Origin: CAMTWZ01 sp041749075
GTDB taxonomy: Bacteria > Bacteroidota > Rhodothermia > Balneolales > HLUCCA01
DNA: 64,000 nt
Direction: 5' to 3'
Assembly: GCA_041749075.1 (NCBI GenBank)
Contig: JBGTBY010000038.1
Span: 121,398-185,397, forward strand
Shown here: in pieces, positions 33,852 through 43,479 of the stretch
Position numbering within the stretch: position 1 is the first letter of the stretch
Layout of the letters: every line of letters begins with the position of its first letter
Notes under the pieces: model-generated
Told to the model about the DNA's origin: nothing
The model's database searches: none
Seen by the model: the letters and a program-made list of their open reading frames with translations, nothing else
Program-made: the position numbers and the translations under genes

Positions 33852-35432
33852 ATGTCAGAAAAGTTCGATGTCATCGTAATCGGTTCGGGACATAATGGCC
33901 TCACAACCGCATGTTATTTAGCGAAAGCCGGTCATAAGGTCTTGGTACTGGAACGTCGGGAAACTCTAGGTGGCGCCGTCTGCACCGAAGAGATGTTTGG
34001 GGGATATAAAATGGATGTGGGTTCATCTGCTCATTTCATGATCCATCAGACTCCAGTCATTCAGGATCTCAATTTGACGGCCTACGGATTGGAGTACATC
34101 GACTTGGATCCCTTCATGTCGTTTCCGGTGTATGGCGGAAAAGGCGTGATCCATTTTTTCAAGGATCTGGAACGCACGTTGGAATCGATCGCGACCGTTG
34201 CCCCCGAGGATGTGCAGAATTACAGGGATTTCATTGAGTTCTGGACCCGCATCAATAAAGGGGTTTTAGGTGCGTTTCTCACCGCTCCGAGCGCAGGAAA
34301 CATCATGAAAGAAATGATCCGTGGACAAATACGCGACGGATCGATGTTTGCCAAAGGCCAACAAACCGATGGATTAAGAAAAATTCTGAGCAGTTATGGT
34401 CAGGTGGTGGAAGAAAGCTTCAAGAATCCGCATCTGAAAACCGCATTATTATGGTTCGCGGCGCAATCGGGACCAACACCCGACATGGCCGCATCCGGCG
34501 ATTTCGTGGGATGGCAGGCGATGATGCATCAAAGTGGCGGAAAACGTCCGAAAGGCGGAAGCGGGATGCTCACTCAGGCCATGATCTCAATGCTTCGCGC
34601 GCATGGGGGCGAGGTGCGCGAAAACTGTCCTGTGAAACGGATTCTCATCCGAAATGGAAAGGCGGAAGGGGTGGAGTTGGTCTCGGGAGAAACATTTCAT
34701 GCCTCTACCATCGTCTCTAACGCGCATGTGCAGACAACGATGTTGAACATGGTGGGTCCGGAGCATTTGGATGGACATCTGATGAAGCGCGTGGCCGATA
34801 TCAACGTCGGAAACGGCTTCGGTATGGTGCTTCGTTGTGCTGTGGATGAGCTGCCGGTGTATGAGGCGTGTCCGGAGGACCCATACATCCATAACGGCTT
34901 GCAAATGTTATGTCCCGACCGAGATTACATGTTTCGAGCCATAGGTGATTATCATCGCAAAGAGCCGCCCAAAGAACCAGCCGTGGTGGCTATGACCTTC
35001 TCGAAAATCGATCCGACCCTGGCTCCCGAAGGAAAACACACCTTGTTTGCTTGGGCGCAATGGCATCCCTATGAACTGGCCAATGGTGTTCAGTGGGATG
35101 ACATCCGTGAGCAGGAAGCCGAGAAAATCTATGATGTGGTCACCCGATATGCTCCCAACATGAAAGGGAAGCGCTTGGATTGGTACATCCAAACACCACT
35201 CGACATTGAGCGCAAGCATGGATTGCTTCGCGGAAATGTGATGCACGTGGAGATGAGTTTCGATCAGATGTTCATGTTTCGTCCGACCCCTGAACTCAGT
35301 CAGTACAAAACCCCGATCAAAGGGTTGTATCTTGCAAGCGCATCGTGCCACCCGGGTGGTGGCGTGTTTGCCGCTGCGGGGTACAATGCCGCCAATGTCG
35401 TCCTGCGCGACATCAAAAAGAAAAGAAGGTGA
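33852..35432 (+). CDS. FAD-dependent phytoene-desaturase-like oxidoreductase (PYROXD2-like)
   Basis: This 526-residue flavoprotein has a Rossmann FAD motif VIVIGSGHNGLTTACYLAKAG near the N terminus followed by VLERRETLGGAV, and a C-terminal CHPGGGVFAAAGYNAANVV that closes the FAD site. The overall pattern fits the CrtI-like / PYROXD2 family. A carotenoid role is not supported because no crtB, crtE or other carotenoid gene is near. The actual substrate is unknown. It starts a four-gene plus-strand run with LD-carboxypeptidase, site-2 protease and alanine racemase, separated from the next gene by 6 bases. Confidence 0.88.
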   Translation: MSEKFDVIVIGSGHNGLTTACYLAKAGHKVLVLERRETLGGAVCTEEMFGGYKMDVGSSAHFMIHQTPVIQDLNLTAYGLEYIDLDPFMSFPVYGGKGVIHFFKDLERTLESIATVAPEDVQNYRDFIEFWTRINKGVLGAFLTAPSAGNIMKEMIRGQIRDGSMFAKGQQTDGLRKILSSYGQVVEESFKNPHLKTALLWFAAQSGPTPDMAASGDFVGWQAMMHQSGGKRPKGGSGMLTQAMISMLRAHGGEVRENCPVKRILIRNGKAEGVELVSGETFHASTIVSNAHVQTTMLNMVGPEHLDGHLMKRVADINVGNGFGMVLRCAVDELPVYEACPEDPYIHNGLQMLCPDRDYMFRAIGDYHRKEPPKEPAVVAMTFSKIDPTLAPEGKHTLFAWAQWHPYELANGVQWDDIREQEAEKIYDVVTRYAPNMKGKRLDWYIQTPLDIERKHGLLRGNVMHVEMSFDQMFMFRPTPELSQYKTPIKGLYLASASCHPGGGVFAAAGYNAANVVLRDIKKKRR

Positions 35433-35438
35433 TTTTAA

Positions 35439-36467
35439 ATGGATCGAAAAGGGTTTATTAAACGATTGACCGCGACAAGCGGACTGTTGATCGCGCCATT
35501 CGTGACCACGGATGCGAAATCGCGCATCCCGGTTCCGTTTCTCAAGCCGCCACGTGTGCGTCCGGGGGATACTGCCGCGATCGTGTCGCCGGCTGGGAGC
35601 GTGGTATCGAAAGAAGATGTGGAGAACGCCGTCGCATCCTTGCATAAACTCGGCCTGAAAACGAAATTAGGTGCGAATTTGGGTTCCCGCTGGGGATATC
35701 TTGGCGGACGCGATACCGAGCGCCTCACCGATCTGCACGAAGCTTTTTTGGATCCCGAAGTGAAAGTGATTTTTCCGATCCGTGGCGGATATGGCTCGAG
35801 CCGCCTTCTTCCCATGATTGATTTCGACCTGATTCGCCGCAACCCGAAAGCCTTTGTCGGTTTTTCAGACAATACCTCGCTGATTGTGACTATGAACATG
35901 TTTTCGAACATGGTTACGTTTTATGGTCCGAACGCGCATTTCGATTGGACCAACTACACCCGCGAGAATCTTCAAAAAGTGTTGATGAACAACACACCGG
36001 CCGGCTTGATGGAAGCCCCTCTCGGGGTGAATGGCCGACGTGCGTCGCATACCACCATTGTTCCAGGTAAAGCCACAGGCCAGTTGATCGGCGGAAATCT
36101 GTCACTTCTGATTCAAACGCTGGGTACCGAATGGGAAATCGATACTCGTGGAAAAATCCTGTTTTTTGAGGATGTGAACGAGTCGCCGTACCGCATCGAC
36201 CGCATGCTCACGCATTTGTGGCTCGCTCGGAAGTTGCAAGTGGCCGCAGGGTTCGCCATTGGCCAAATCACCGTCACACGTGATCGAAGCGACGATATGG
36301 ATTTGATGAATGTGATCCGTGACCGCTTCGAACCGCTTGGAAAACCGTGCTTCATCGGCATGGCCACCGGACATGTCTCGAATATACTCACCTTGCCGCT
36401 TGGCGTCCAGATGGAAGTGGATGCCACCGCAGGAACCCTCCGCACCGTAGAAAGCGCAGTTGTGTGA
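35439..36467 (+). CDS. LD-carboxypeptidase (peptidase family S66)
   Basis: This 342-residue protein has an N-terminal hydrophobic leader (KRLTATSGLLIAPFVTT) suggesting export. The S66 core has GDTAAIVSPAG, IRGGYGSSRLLPMIDFD and the nucleophile Ser143 in GFSDNTS. The Glu/His residues sit in the C-terminal half (FFEDVNE and GMATGH). S66 enzymes such as LdcA remove the terminal D-Ala from murein tetrapeptides during cell-wall recycling. Most act in the cytoplasm, so the leader is notable. It lies 6 bases after the oxidoreductase gene and overlaps the next gene as GTGA. Confidence 0.88.
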   Translation: MDRKGFIKRLTATSGLLIAPFVTTDAKSRIPVPFLKPPRVRPGDTAAIVSPAGSVVSKEDVENAVASLHKLGLKTKLGANLGSRWGYLGGRDTERLTDLHEAFLDPEVKVIFPIRGGYGSSRLLPMIDFDLIRRNPKAFVGFSDNTSLIVTMNMFSNMVTFYGPNAHFDWTNYTRENLQKVLMNNTPAGLMEAPLGVNGRRASHTTIVPGKATGQLIGGNLSLLIQTLGTEWEIDTRGKILFFEDVNESPYRIDRMLTHLWLARKLQVAAGFAIGQITVTRDRSDDMDLMNVIRDRFEPLGKPCFIGMATGHVSNILTLPLGVQMEVDATAGTLRTVESAVV

Positions 36468-37453
36468 AACATGATGTCAGGATAGCCGGGTTCCGGGTCA
36501 CAGTCGATCCCCTACTGCCTGTCGTTATTCTGGGAATCGGATGGCTTCTGACCGAGCGCTACATGCCCGGCGGATCGTATGTGTTGGGTGGTGTGGCATC
36601 TCTGCTGCTTACCGTCTCAATCTTGTTTCATGAATTGGGTCACGCCGTGGTCGCACAGCGCCTGAATCTCACGATCGAACGGATCCATCTGTTCTTGTTC
36701 GGTGGGATGGCCGAATTGAAGCATCGTCCGTCCACTTCCTCGCATGAGGCGATGGTGGCGTTGGCAGGACCATTGGCGTCGTGTTTGCTCGGTGTCATCG
36801 CATTGGCTGCATCACAAGTCACACCGATATATTGGACCAACACCCGCCTGATGCTCGATTTTGTCGCCCAAATGAATCTGCTTCTGGCCTTGTTCAACCT
36901 CATACCCATCTTTCCGTTGGATGGCGGACGCGCCCTTCGCGCCCTTTTATGGAAATTCACAGGCCGATACACGCTCGCATCCCATCGGATGCATCAGATC
37001 AGTTATGTATTGATCGTGATGGTGCTGATGGTGGCCTTGCTGGATGTGTCGGTGTTCAAATCTTCCTACACGTTGCTGTTTTTCCTACTCTCCGGTTATC
37101 TGGCCTATACGGTGTTCGCAGGACGCAAAGAGTTGCTCGCCACGCCGACACTTGCCGATCTGATCCACGAGCCGGTTTCCTATCACGATCTTGCCGCGAC
37201 AAATCGGAACATGCTCCTTCCGTTGCTCGACAAAGACCTCGTTCTGATCGGTGTGAGACATCTCATGACCAATGAAGAATATCCCGTTGTGCAAAGCCGC
37301 TACATCGACCTTGACGATGCCCATACATGGAATCACATGGAACCCTTCGAAGCCGAATTTCTCCCCGTTGTGCGAAGTGGTGCCGTCGTGGGTGTGGCGG
37401 ATGCCAATGAACTCCGATTCTGGTTGAAAGAAACCCGTTATGCTGCTATCTGA
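36464..37453 (+). CDS. Site-2 protease family (peptidase M50) membrane protein
   Basis: This intramembrane zinc metalloprotease has 329 residues from the chosen GTG at 36464. The active-site motif is HELGH (H56, E57, H60) in one membrane helix, and the third ligand D153 lies in NLIPIFPLDGGRALRALLW. There are about six membrane segments and a soluble C-terminal part resembling CBS-like domains. The reading frame is open upstream inside the S66 gene, but the GTG overlapping its stop by 4 bases gives a normal N terminus. S2P proteases cut membrane-bound regulators or leftover signal peptides. The substrate here is unknown. It overlaps alr by 14 bases. Confidence 0.88.
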   Translation: MKHDVRIAGFRVTVDPLLPVVILGIGWLLTERYMPGGSYVLGGVASLLLTVSILFHELGHAVVAQRLNLTIERIHLFLFGGMAELKHRPSTSSHEAMVALAGPLASCLLGVIALAASQVTPIYWTNTRLMLDFVAQMNLLLALFNLIPIFPLDGGRALRALLWKFTGRYTLASHRMHQISYVLIVMVLMVALLDVSVFKSSYTLLFFLLSGYLAYTVFAGRKELLATPTLADLIHEPVSYHDLAATNRNMLLPLLDKDLVLIGVRHLMTNEEYPVVQSRYIDLDDAHTWNHMEPFEAEFLPVVRSGAVVGVADANELRFWLKETRYAAI

Positions 37454-38492
37454 AGCCCATATTTCGAAAGACGCCATTGTGCGAAACCTTCATTTTTTGC
37501 GTGATGCGGGCGGAAATCGACCCACCATCTGCGTGGTGAAAGCGAACGCGTACGGACACGGAATGATCGAAACCGCCACCGTTCTCGCGCCTCATACCGA
37601 GTGGTTCGCGGTGGCGCAAATTCAAGAAGCGGTCGAGTTGAGGGATGCGGGAATTCAGCATCCGATATTGGTTTTCGCTCCACCATTGGCACGATATGCC
37701 GAGTTATATCGTCTACATTCCATCACGGCGGTGGTCAGTGATTTGGCTCACTTTGAACTCCTGTTGCCCAGAACCGACTATCATCTGCATATCGATACCG
37801 GAATGCATCGCACGGGGCTGTACCCGGAGCAACGTTCATCCATCCAACGTGCGATGGCGGCGCATCCGGAATTGAATTACACCGGACTGATGACGCATTT
37901 CGCAACGGCCGATGATGGGGATCCGAGCTACTTTAACATGCAGTTGGACCGATTCGAACCCATTGTGGACGCTATTGGTGCCGGCGTGATGGTGCACGCC
38001 GCGAATTCGGCTGCCATTCTGATGCAAACAGAAGGTCGTTTCGATGCCATTCGCCCGGGGATTTCCTTATTCGGAATCGATCCGGCCCCAACACAACGTC
38101 CTGGATTGACACCCGCCCTTACATGGACGAGTTTTCTAAACCAAGTGAAACCCATCCGAAAAGGGGAGAGGGTCAGTTATGGTGGCCGATGGACCGCCCC
38201 ACACGATGGGTATTATGGCGTGGTTCCAGTTGGGTATCACGACGGACTCATGCGTCCGCTATCCGGATCCATATCCCTGCTATTGCCGGATCGAGCGGTT
38301 CCTCAGATCGGAACCATCACGATGGATGCATGCATGGTTTGGTTAGGCGACCAACCGGAACCGATTGGCACACCTGTGACCATTTATGATGCGGATGCGG
38401 TCCAATTACGAGCTTGGGCCGATCAACTAAGCACTATTTCCTACGAATTGTTATGCGCGATCGGGCCGCGCGTCAATCGTATATGGAAATGA
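37440..38492 (+). CDS. alr: Alanine racemase
   Basis: This PLP enzyme interconverts L- and D-alanine for cell-wall peptides. The 350-residue product has the PLP lysine K34 in VVKANAYGHG, the HIDTGMHRTGL block near 118, the catalytic-tyrosine motif GERVSYGGRW (usually SYGRR) near 240, and GTITMDACMVWLGD near the C terminus. It overlaps the M50 gene by 14 bases, so the two are translationally linked. Its 3' end overlaps the convergent FKBP gene by 20 bases. Together with the S66 LD-carboxypeptidase upstream it points to murein precursor and recycling functions. Confidence 0.95.
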   Translation: MLLSEAHISKDAIVRNLHFLRDAGGNRPTICVVKANAYGHGMIETATVLAPHTEWFAVAQIQEAVELRDAGIQHPILVFAPPLARYAELYRLHSITAVVSDLAHFELLLPRTDYHLHIDTGMHRTGLYPEQRSSIQRAMAAHPELNYTGLMTHFATADDGDPSYFNMQLDRFEPIVDAIGAGVMVHAANSAAILMQTEGRFDAIRPGISLFGIDPAPTQRPGLTPALTWTSFLNQVKPIRKGERVSYGGRWTAPHDGYYGVVPVGYHDGLMRPLSGSISLLLPDRAVPQIGTITMDACMVWLGDQPEPIGTPVTIYDADAVQLRAWADQLSTISYELLCAIGPRVNRIWK

Positions 38493-38952
38493 TGTCGACA
38501 TCAAAACGAAGCGTGTCGTTTCGGAACTGATGCGTTGAATTGTTGCCATACCCTAACGCAGGTGGCACGATCAATACGACTTTCGCCCCGGCCTTCTTAT
38601 TCAATAAGCCTTCACGGAATCCGCGGATGAGGCTAGACATAGTCAGTATCGCCGGAGTGGTCGTATTTCCGTTCGCATACGTGCTTTCTTGGATTTTCCC
38701 GTTCATGGTCCGAAGCGTGTAATACACATAGATGCGGTCGATTTCGGTGATAGTGAAATCGCCTGATCCATCATTCAAGGTGTACACATTCAATCCGTCC
38801 GCGCGATTGAATTTTTGGGCTGATGTGGTATCGTAGGGTGCCGGAACCGTTGTGAAATCCGGTGGTCGGAATTGATATCCGGAGTTCCAGTCACATGCGT
38901 TTAGCGTGACAAATAACAATAGGGCGGCGAGAATGGAGAAGCGTGATTTCAT
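38473..38952 (-). CDS. FKBP-type peptidyl-prolyl isomerase lipoprotein
   Basis: This 159-residue protein has signal peptide MKSRFSILAALLLFVTLNAC (lipobox LNAC) and one FKBP domain. The domain is recognised by IRGFREGLLNKKAGAKVVLIVPPALGYGN and the C-terminal FDVDIISIYD strand. It should assist folding of envelope proteins. The front half of the domain is less typical than in cytoplasmic FKBPs. It is the last gene of the minus-strand run that includes the YyaL-like gene and tatC, 5 bases after the YyaL stop. Confidence 0.87.
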   Translation of the reverse strand: MKSRFSILAALLLFVTLNACDWNSGYQFRPPDFTTVPAPYDTTSAQKFNRADGLNVYTLNDGSGDFTITEIDRIYVYYTLRTMNGKIQESTYANGNTTTPAILTMSSLIRGFREGLLNKKAGAKVVLIVPPALGYGNNSTHQFRNDTLRFDVDIISIYD

Positions 38953-38957
38953 ACGAA

Positions 38958-40886
38958 CTAAAGATATCCTTTTTTACGGTTCTGTAACGCATCGGCCAAC
39001 TCTTCTGGTGTATGCATTGGCGCCTGGCATTCGAATTCGGTGCATAGCCAAGCGGTAGGTTGGCCGTTGAGGCTTTTTTTTCCATTGCTATCGCCTTGTA
39101 TGACGATGCGGAATGGATCAGGGTTAGCAGATTGGCTAGCCAATAGGGATCCGTTGTCGCCACAGATTACCAGTTCCGTTCGATCGGAGTGGATTTCTTG
39201 CGCGACTTGCAATGCCACACCCAGCGACATCGCATGATCCACAAACACGCTCGACATCGCATTCAGAGCTCGCTCCACGATGCCGATGTATCTCACATTC
39301 AATGTGAGTCGACCCAAACGATAGAGTCCCGCTAGTGCCGCGCTATTACCCGATGGTTCGGCATGATCGAACAGTTCTTTTTTCCGGAAGAGCAGATCCG
39401 GTTGCGCTTTGGCGAAGTAAAACGAATCCGTGGCCGCATCATGAAAATTCAACAACAATTTTTCGGCGATCGCTTCTGACGTTTCAAGCCATTTCGGGTC
39501 GGCCGTGAGTTCATACACATGGCAAAACGCTTCACATAAGGTTCCGAAATCTTGTGAGAATCCGTCACCACCCTCCGCGATGTGTTTGACGGTACCAGAA
39601 TCATATGCGTTTTGATGCAGCCATTCCGCCAGACCCAAGGCGCGCGTTTTCCAAATGTCATCACATGTGGACTGATGGAGCGATACGAACGCGGACAAAA
39701 GCATGGCATTCCACGATGTGAGGCGTTTCGGATCAAATGCCGGACGCTCACGCTGTTCGCGGTATTGAAGCAACTTTTCGATGGTTTCGGACGGAAGGTT
39801 CACATCGGAATGCCGTTCCAAGATGATGCGATGTTCCCAATTGCCCTGTTTTGGAAGATTGAATGCCGTAGCAATTTCGGGCGCTAATTGTGTGATTTCA
39901 TCATGGGTCCAGGTGTAGAATCCACCTTCCGATCCGGCATTGTCGGCGTCCAGAGCCGACCCATAACCGCCGTCGGAACATTTCATTTCGCGATCAAGGA
40001 AATGTCCTGTCTGATCGATGCATGATTTCAGTAGCGGATGGCGAGTTTCGGCCCAGACGTCGGACAAAAGTCGTAACAGCAAGGCCTGGTCGTAGAGCAT
40101 TTTCTCGAAATGGGGTACTAGCCAACGCTCATCGGTGCTGTAGCGATGGAAGCCGCCTCCGATCTGGTCGTAAATACCGCCACGGCAGATGGCCAATAAG
40201 GTTTGGAGAACCATGTCTTTTCCTTCCTCTCGGCGCCATAGGAAGGACAGCCACATGGCCATCGGAAATTTGGGCGCAGAACCGAACCCGCCATACGTAG
40301 CGTCGAATCGGGTTTTGTTGGAGGAAAGGGCGGCGCCGAGCAAGGATTCTTCAACGGGAGCAGGAGGGAGATGCTCATACAAGTCGCGGGTGAGGCTGTC
40401 TGCGATGCCATTCGCCCGATCGATGAGTTTGGCGTGATCTTGGGACCATAAGTCACTCAGCCGGTCGAGGACCATCGCGAACGAGGGCCGACTATGCATG
40501 GGTTGGGGGGGATAGTAGGTGCCGCCATAAACGGGTTTGAGATCAGGCGTGAGCCATACGTTCAAGGGCCATCCGCCTTGACCGCTCATCATCTGAACGG
40601 CTTCCATATAAATGGAATCGAGATCCGGTCGCTCTTCCCGATCCACTTTTATGGGAATGAATCCCTCATTCAAGCGCGTCGCGATGGCTTCATCCTCAAA
40701 GGATTCATGTTCCATCACATGGCACCAATGGCAGCTGGAATACCCGATGCTCAGGAAAATCATCTTGTCTTCAGCACGTGCTTTGGCAAGAGCTTCATCC
40801 CCCCAAGGGTACCAATCGACCGGATTGAGGCCATGTTGCCTCAGATACAGAGAGGTCGACGCCGCAAGCCGATTCGGCTTAGGCAT
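38958..40886 (-). CDS. Thioredoxin-domain protein, YyaL/DUF255 family
   Basis: This 642-residue protein has an N-terminal thioredoxin-like domain with CHWC (residues ~52-55, in SIGYSSCHWCHVMEHESF), the GQGGWPLNVWLTPDLKPV block and FGGTYYPP-like YGGTYYPP. A large (alpha/alpha)6-type region follows with FHRYSTDERWLVPHFEKMLYDQ and LDADNAGSEGGFYTWT. The family (human SPATA20, bacterial YyaL) is conserved but its substrate is poorly understood. No signal peptide is seen. Its first codons overlap the 3' end of tatC by 8 bases. Confidence 0.9.
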   Translation of the reverse strand: MPKPNRLAASTSLYLRQHGLNPVDWYPWGDEALAKARAEDKMIFLSIGYSSCHWCHVMEHESFEDEAIATRLNEGFIPIKVDREERPDLDSIYMEAVQMMSGQGGWPLNVWLTPDLKPVYGGTYYPPQPMHSRPSFAMVLDRLSDLWSQDHAKLIDRANGIADSLTRDLYEHLPPAPVEESLLGAALSSNKTRFDATYGGFGSAPKFPMAMWLSFLWRREEGKDMVLQTLLAICRGGIYDQIGGGFHRYSTDERWLVPHFEKMLYDQALLLRLLSDVWAETRHPLLKSCIDQTGHFLDREMKCSDGGYGSALDADNAGSEGGFYTWTHDEITQLAPEIATAFNLPKQGNWEHRIILERHSDVNLPSETIEKLLQYREQRERPAFDPKRLTSWNAMLLSAFVSLHQSTCDDIWKTRALGLAEWLHQNAYDSGTVKHIAEGGDGFSQDFGTLCEAFCHVYELTADPKWLETSEAIAEKLLLNFHDAATDSFYFAKAQPDLLFRKKELFDHAEPSGNSAALAGLYRLGRLTLNVRYIGIVERALNAMSSVFVDHAMSLGVALQVAQEIHSDRTELVICGDNGSLLASQSANPDPFRIVIQGDSNGKKSLNGQPTAWLCTEFECQAPMHTPEELADALQNRKKGYL

Positions 40887-41700
40887 CCCCGAAGATGGCT
40901 TTCTTCCGGTTGCGATTCACCACGGTGCTGATCCAGATTCCGATTTGATACAACAAAAGCAAGGGAATAGCGACCATGAATTGGGAGATCGGATCGGGTG
41001 GTGTGAGGATGCCTCCGACGATGAAACAGACGATGATCGCGATCTTGCGGTATTTTCGAAGGAATTCGGGCGTGAGCAATCCCACTTTTGAGAGGATGTA
41101 GCTGATAAACGGAATCTGAAAAATGATACCGCATGCCAGCACCCACATCGTGATGGATGTGAAATACGCGTTGATGTCAAAATCATTTCGCACGAATTCC
41201 GAAATCTTGAACGTCGCGAAAAATTGCAATGCGAACGGTGTGAGGAGCAGATATCCGAACAAAATTCCGATCACGAACATGGCTGTGATGAAGAAAACGA
41301 TACCCGTGGTGCTGCGTTTTTCTTTGTTTTCGAGTGCGGGTTCAAGGAACATCCACAACTGATAGAACAGGATGGGGGAGCCGATCACAAATCCGACCGA
41401 AAACAATACTCCCCAATAAGTGAAAAACTGTCCGGGGAGGTTACGGTTCTGAAAGATGAGGTCGACCGCATCGATTCCGAGAACGGAATAAATAAAAAAA
41501 TCTTTCTTGGCTGGACCCAGCAATACCACATCAATGAAAAAATCGGAGAACAATCCTGCGACTGCGACACCAAATACGATTCCGACGATGCCTTTGATAA
41601 TGCGCCAACGCAACTCTTCGAGATGATCGAGAAACGACATTTCAGCCTGTGCTTTGGCTACTGGCGGTTCACCATCCATCACGGCGCGGGTTTCATTCAT
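40879..41700 (-). CDS. tatC: Sec-independent protein translocase TatC
   Basis: This core receptor of the twin-arginine export system recognises RR signal peptides on folded proteins. The 273-residue product begins with the conserved FLDHLEELRWRI motif and has about six transmembrane helices, including the typical FFITAMFVIGILFGYLLLTPFALQFF region and a C-terminal GGILTPPDPISQFMVAIPLL block. tatA/B are not adjacent. It overlaps glyA (ATGA, 4 bases) upstream and the YyaL-like gene (8 bases) downstream, forming a tight minus-strand operon. Confidence 0.95.
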   Translation of the reverse strand: MNETRAVMDGEPPVAKAQAEMSFLDHLEELRWRIIKGIVGIVFGVAVAGLFSDFFIDVVLLGPAKKDFFIYSVLGIDAVDLIFQNRNLPGQFFTYWGVLFSVGFVIGSPILFYQLWMFLEPALENKEKRSTTGIVFFITAMFVIGILFGYLLLTPFALQFFATFKISEFVRNDFDINAYFTSITMWVLACGIIFQIPFISYILSKVGLLTPEFLRKYRKIAIIVCFIVGGILTPPDPISQFMVAIPLLLLYQIGIWISTVVNRNRKKAIFGDA

Positions 41701-42989
41701 ACAGTGCGGTACAGCGGGTACTGTTCACATAAATGGTGAACATCCGATTTCACGGCGTGCAAGACAGATTCGTTGGTCGGGTTTTCGATGACTCGATTGA
41801 TGAGGTCTGCCACGTGAATGAAGGCCTCTGTTGTGAATCCACGGGTGGTCATCGCAGGTGTGCCGATACGGATTCCCGAAGTCACGAACGGACTCTGAGT
41901 ATCGAACGGCACCATGTTTTTGTTGACGGTGATTTCTGCGCGACCTAGGGCTTCTTCCGCTTCTTTTCCGTTCACACCTTTTGAGCGCAGGTCGATGAGC
42001 ATCAGATGATTGTCGGTTCCACCACTCACCAGATTGTAACCCAATTCCATGAAGCGGTTGGCCATCGCTTTCGCATTGGCGATCACTTGTTTCTGATAGG
42101 TCACGAAGCCAGGTTGAAGCGCTTCTCCATAAGCGACGGCTTTCGAGGCGATTACATGCATCAACGGTCCACCTTGTGTGCCCGGGAATACCGCACTGTC
42201 GAAGATTTCAGACCAATTTTTGAGGCGACCCGATTTCGCGGCAGTGATGCCTAACGTGTTTTCCCCATCCGTACCGACCAAAATCATCCCGCCACGTGGC
42301 CCACGAAGCGTCTTATGTGTGGTTGTCGTAACCACATGCGTGTGTGGAAACGGATTATTGAGCAATTTCGCGGCGATGAGTCCGGCGGTATGCGCCATAT
42401 CCATCCATAAAAGAGCACCCACTTCATCGGCGATGGAGCGGAACGAGGCGTAATCGAAATCGCGAGGATACGCGGATGCGCCGATTGACATCATTTTCGG
42501 GCGGATGGAGCGAGCCGTATCACGAATCTTATTCATGTCCAGGCGACCTGTTTTCTCATCCACACCATAAAACGTGGCTTTGTGATACATGCCGGAAAAA
42601 TTCACAGGAGATCCATGTGTCAGGTGTCCGCCATGGCTCAAATCCAGGCCGAGCAGCGTATCACCAGGTTTCATTAAGGCCAAATAAACCGCGGCATTCG
42701 CCGACGCACCGGAATGAGGCTGCACATTCACCCAGTCCACACCGAACAATTCTTTCGCACGGTCTTGAGCGATGCGCTCGACGTCATCCACCACCGCGCA
42801 GCCACCATAATACCGCTTGCCAGGAAGGCCTTCAGCGTATTTGTTGGTGAGGGATGTCCCCATCGCTTCCATCACCGCCGGCGACACGAAATTCTCGGAT
42901 GCGATCAGTTCGAGACCATATTCCTGACGTTCGGTTTCTTTGTCGATGAGAGCGGCGATGGCCGGATCGTGCTGAGCGAGTGAGTTCAT
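41697..42989 (-). CDS. glyA: Serine hydroxymethyltransferase
   Basis: This PLP enzyme interconverts serine and glycine while charging tetrahydrofolate with a one-carbon unit. The 430-residue product has YAEGLPGKRYYGGC, PHSGASANAAVYLAL, and the PLP lysine (about K226) in TTTHKTLRGPRGGMI. The C-terminal GIRIGTPAMTTRGF motif is complete. It sits between rpiB (13 bases upstream) and tatC (4-base overlap) on the minus strand. Confidence 0.97.
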   Translation of the reverse strand: MNSLAQHDPAIAALIDKETERQEYGLELIASENFVSPAVMEAMGTSLTNKYAEGLPGKRYYGGCAVVDDVERIAQDRAKELFGVDWVNVQPHSGASANAAVYLALMKPGDTLLGLDLSHGGHLTHGSPVNFSGMYHKATFYGVDEKTGRLDMNKIRDTARSIRPKMMSIGASAYPRDFDYASFRSIADEVGALLWMDMAHTAGLIAAKLLNNPFPHTHVVTTTTHKTLRGPRGGMILVGTDGENTLGITAAKSGRLKNWSEIFDSAVFPGTQGGPLMHVIASKAVAYGEALQPGFVTYQKQVIANAKAMANRFMELGYNLVSGGTDNHLMLIDLRSKGVNGKEAEEALGRAEITVNKNMVPFDTQSPFVTSGIRIGTPAMTTRGFTTEAFIHVADLINRVIENPTNESVLHAVKSDVHHLCEQYPLYRTV

Positions 42990-43002
42990 TCAGGATTTGG
43001 AC

Positions 43003-43443
43003 TTAACAGGACGTGAGGGAATGGATTTTAGAGACGCGACCTTCGTGACGGCCACCTTCAAATGAGGTGTTCATCCATTTGGTGATGATGGCTTCGATGT
43101 CGTCATAGGAGAGGTAACGTCCAGGAAGGCACAAGACGTTCGCGTTGTTGTGCTGCGCGGAAAGACCAGCAATCTCGGGGTTCCAAGCCAATGCGGCACG
43201 CACACCAGGTATGCGGTTGGCCGTCATGCACATGCCTTGGCCGCTTCCGCAAATGAGAATGCCCCGTTCATATTCGCCTTTGGAGACGGATTGAGCCACG
43301 AGAATGGCGTAATCGGGGTAGTCGACGGAGGTTTCATCATGCGTTCCGTAATCGACTGGTTCATGCCCGAGAGCTTCGAGAATGGCGATGGCCTTCTCTT
43401 TTGCCGAGAACCCGGCGTGATCGGAGGCGATGGGTAGTATCAT
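43003..43443 (-). CDS. rpiB: Ribose 5-phosphate isomerase B
   Basis: This 146-residue RpiB/LacAB-family sugar isomerase interconverts ribose 5-phosphate and ribulose 5-phosphate in the pentose phosphate pathway. It has IASDHAGFSAKEK at the N terminus, the active-site Cys in LICGSGQGM (about 67-73), NRIPGVRAAL, and HNNANVLCLPGRYL. It is the first gene of the rpiB-glyA-tatC run. No exact TAnnTTTG promoter was seen just upstream. Confidence 0.94.
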   Translation of the reverse strand: MILPIASDHAGFSAKEKAIAILEALGHEPVDYGTHDETSVDYPDYAILVAQSVSKGEYERGILICGSGQGMCMTANRIPGVRAALAWNPEIAGLSAQHNNANVLCLPGRYLSYDDIEAIITKWMNTSFEGGRHEGRVSKIHSLTSC

Positions 43444-43479
43444 GCTCTGAATTTCGCCATTTTCAGACTCAAATGAAAA

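Noticed and set aside
33852..35432. Considered as a carotenoid biosynthesis gene (crtI)
   Set aside because: No other carotenoid gene is adjacent, and the layout fits the wider PYROXD2-like family equally well, so a function-neutral call was kept.
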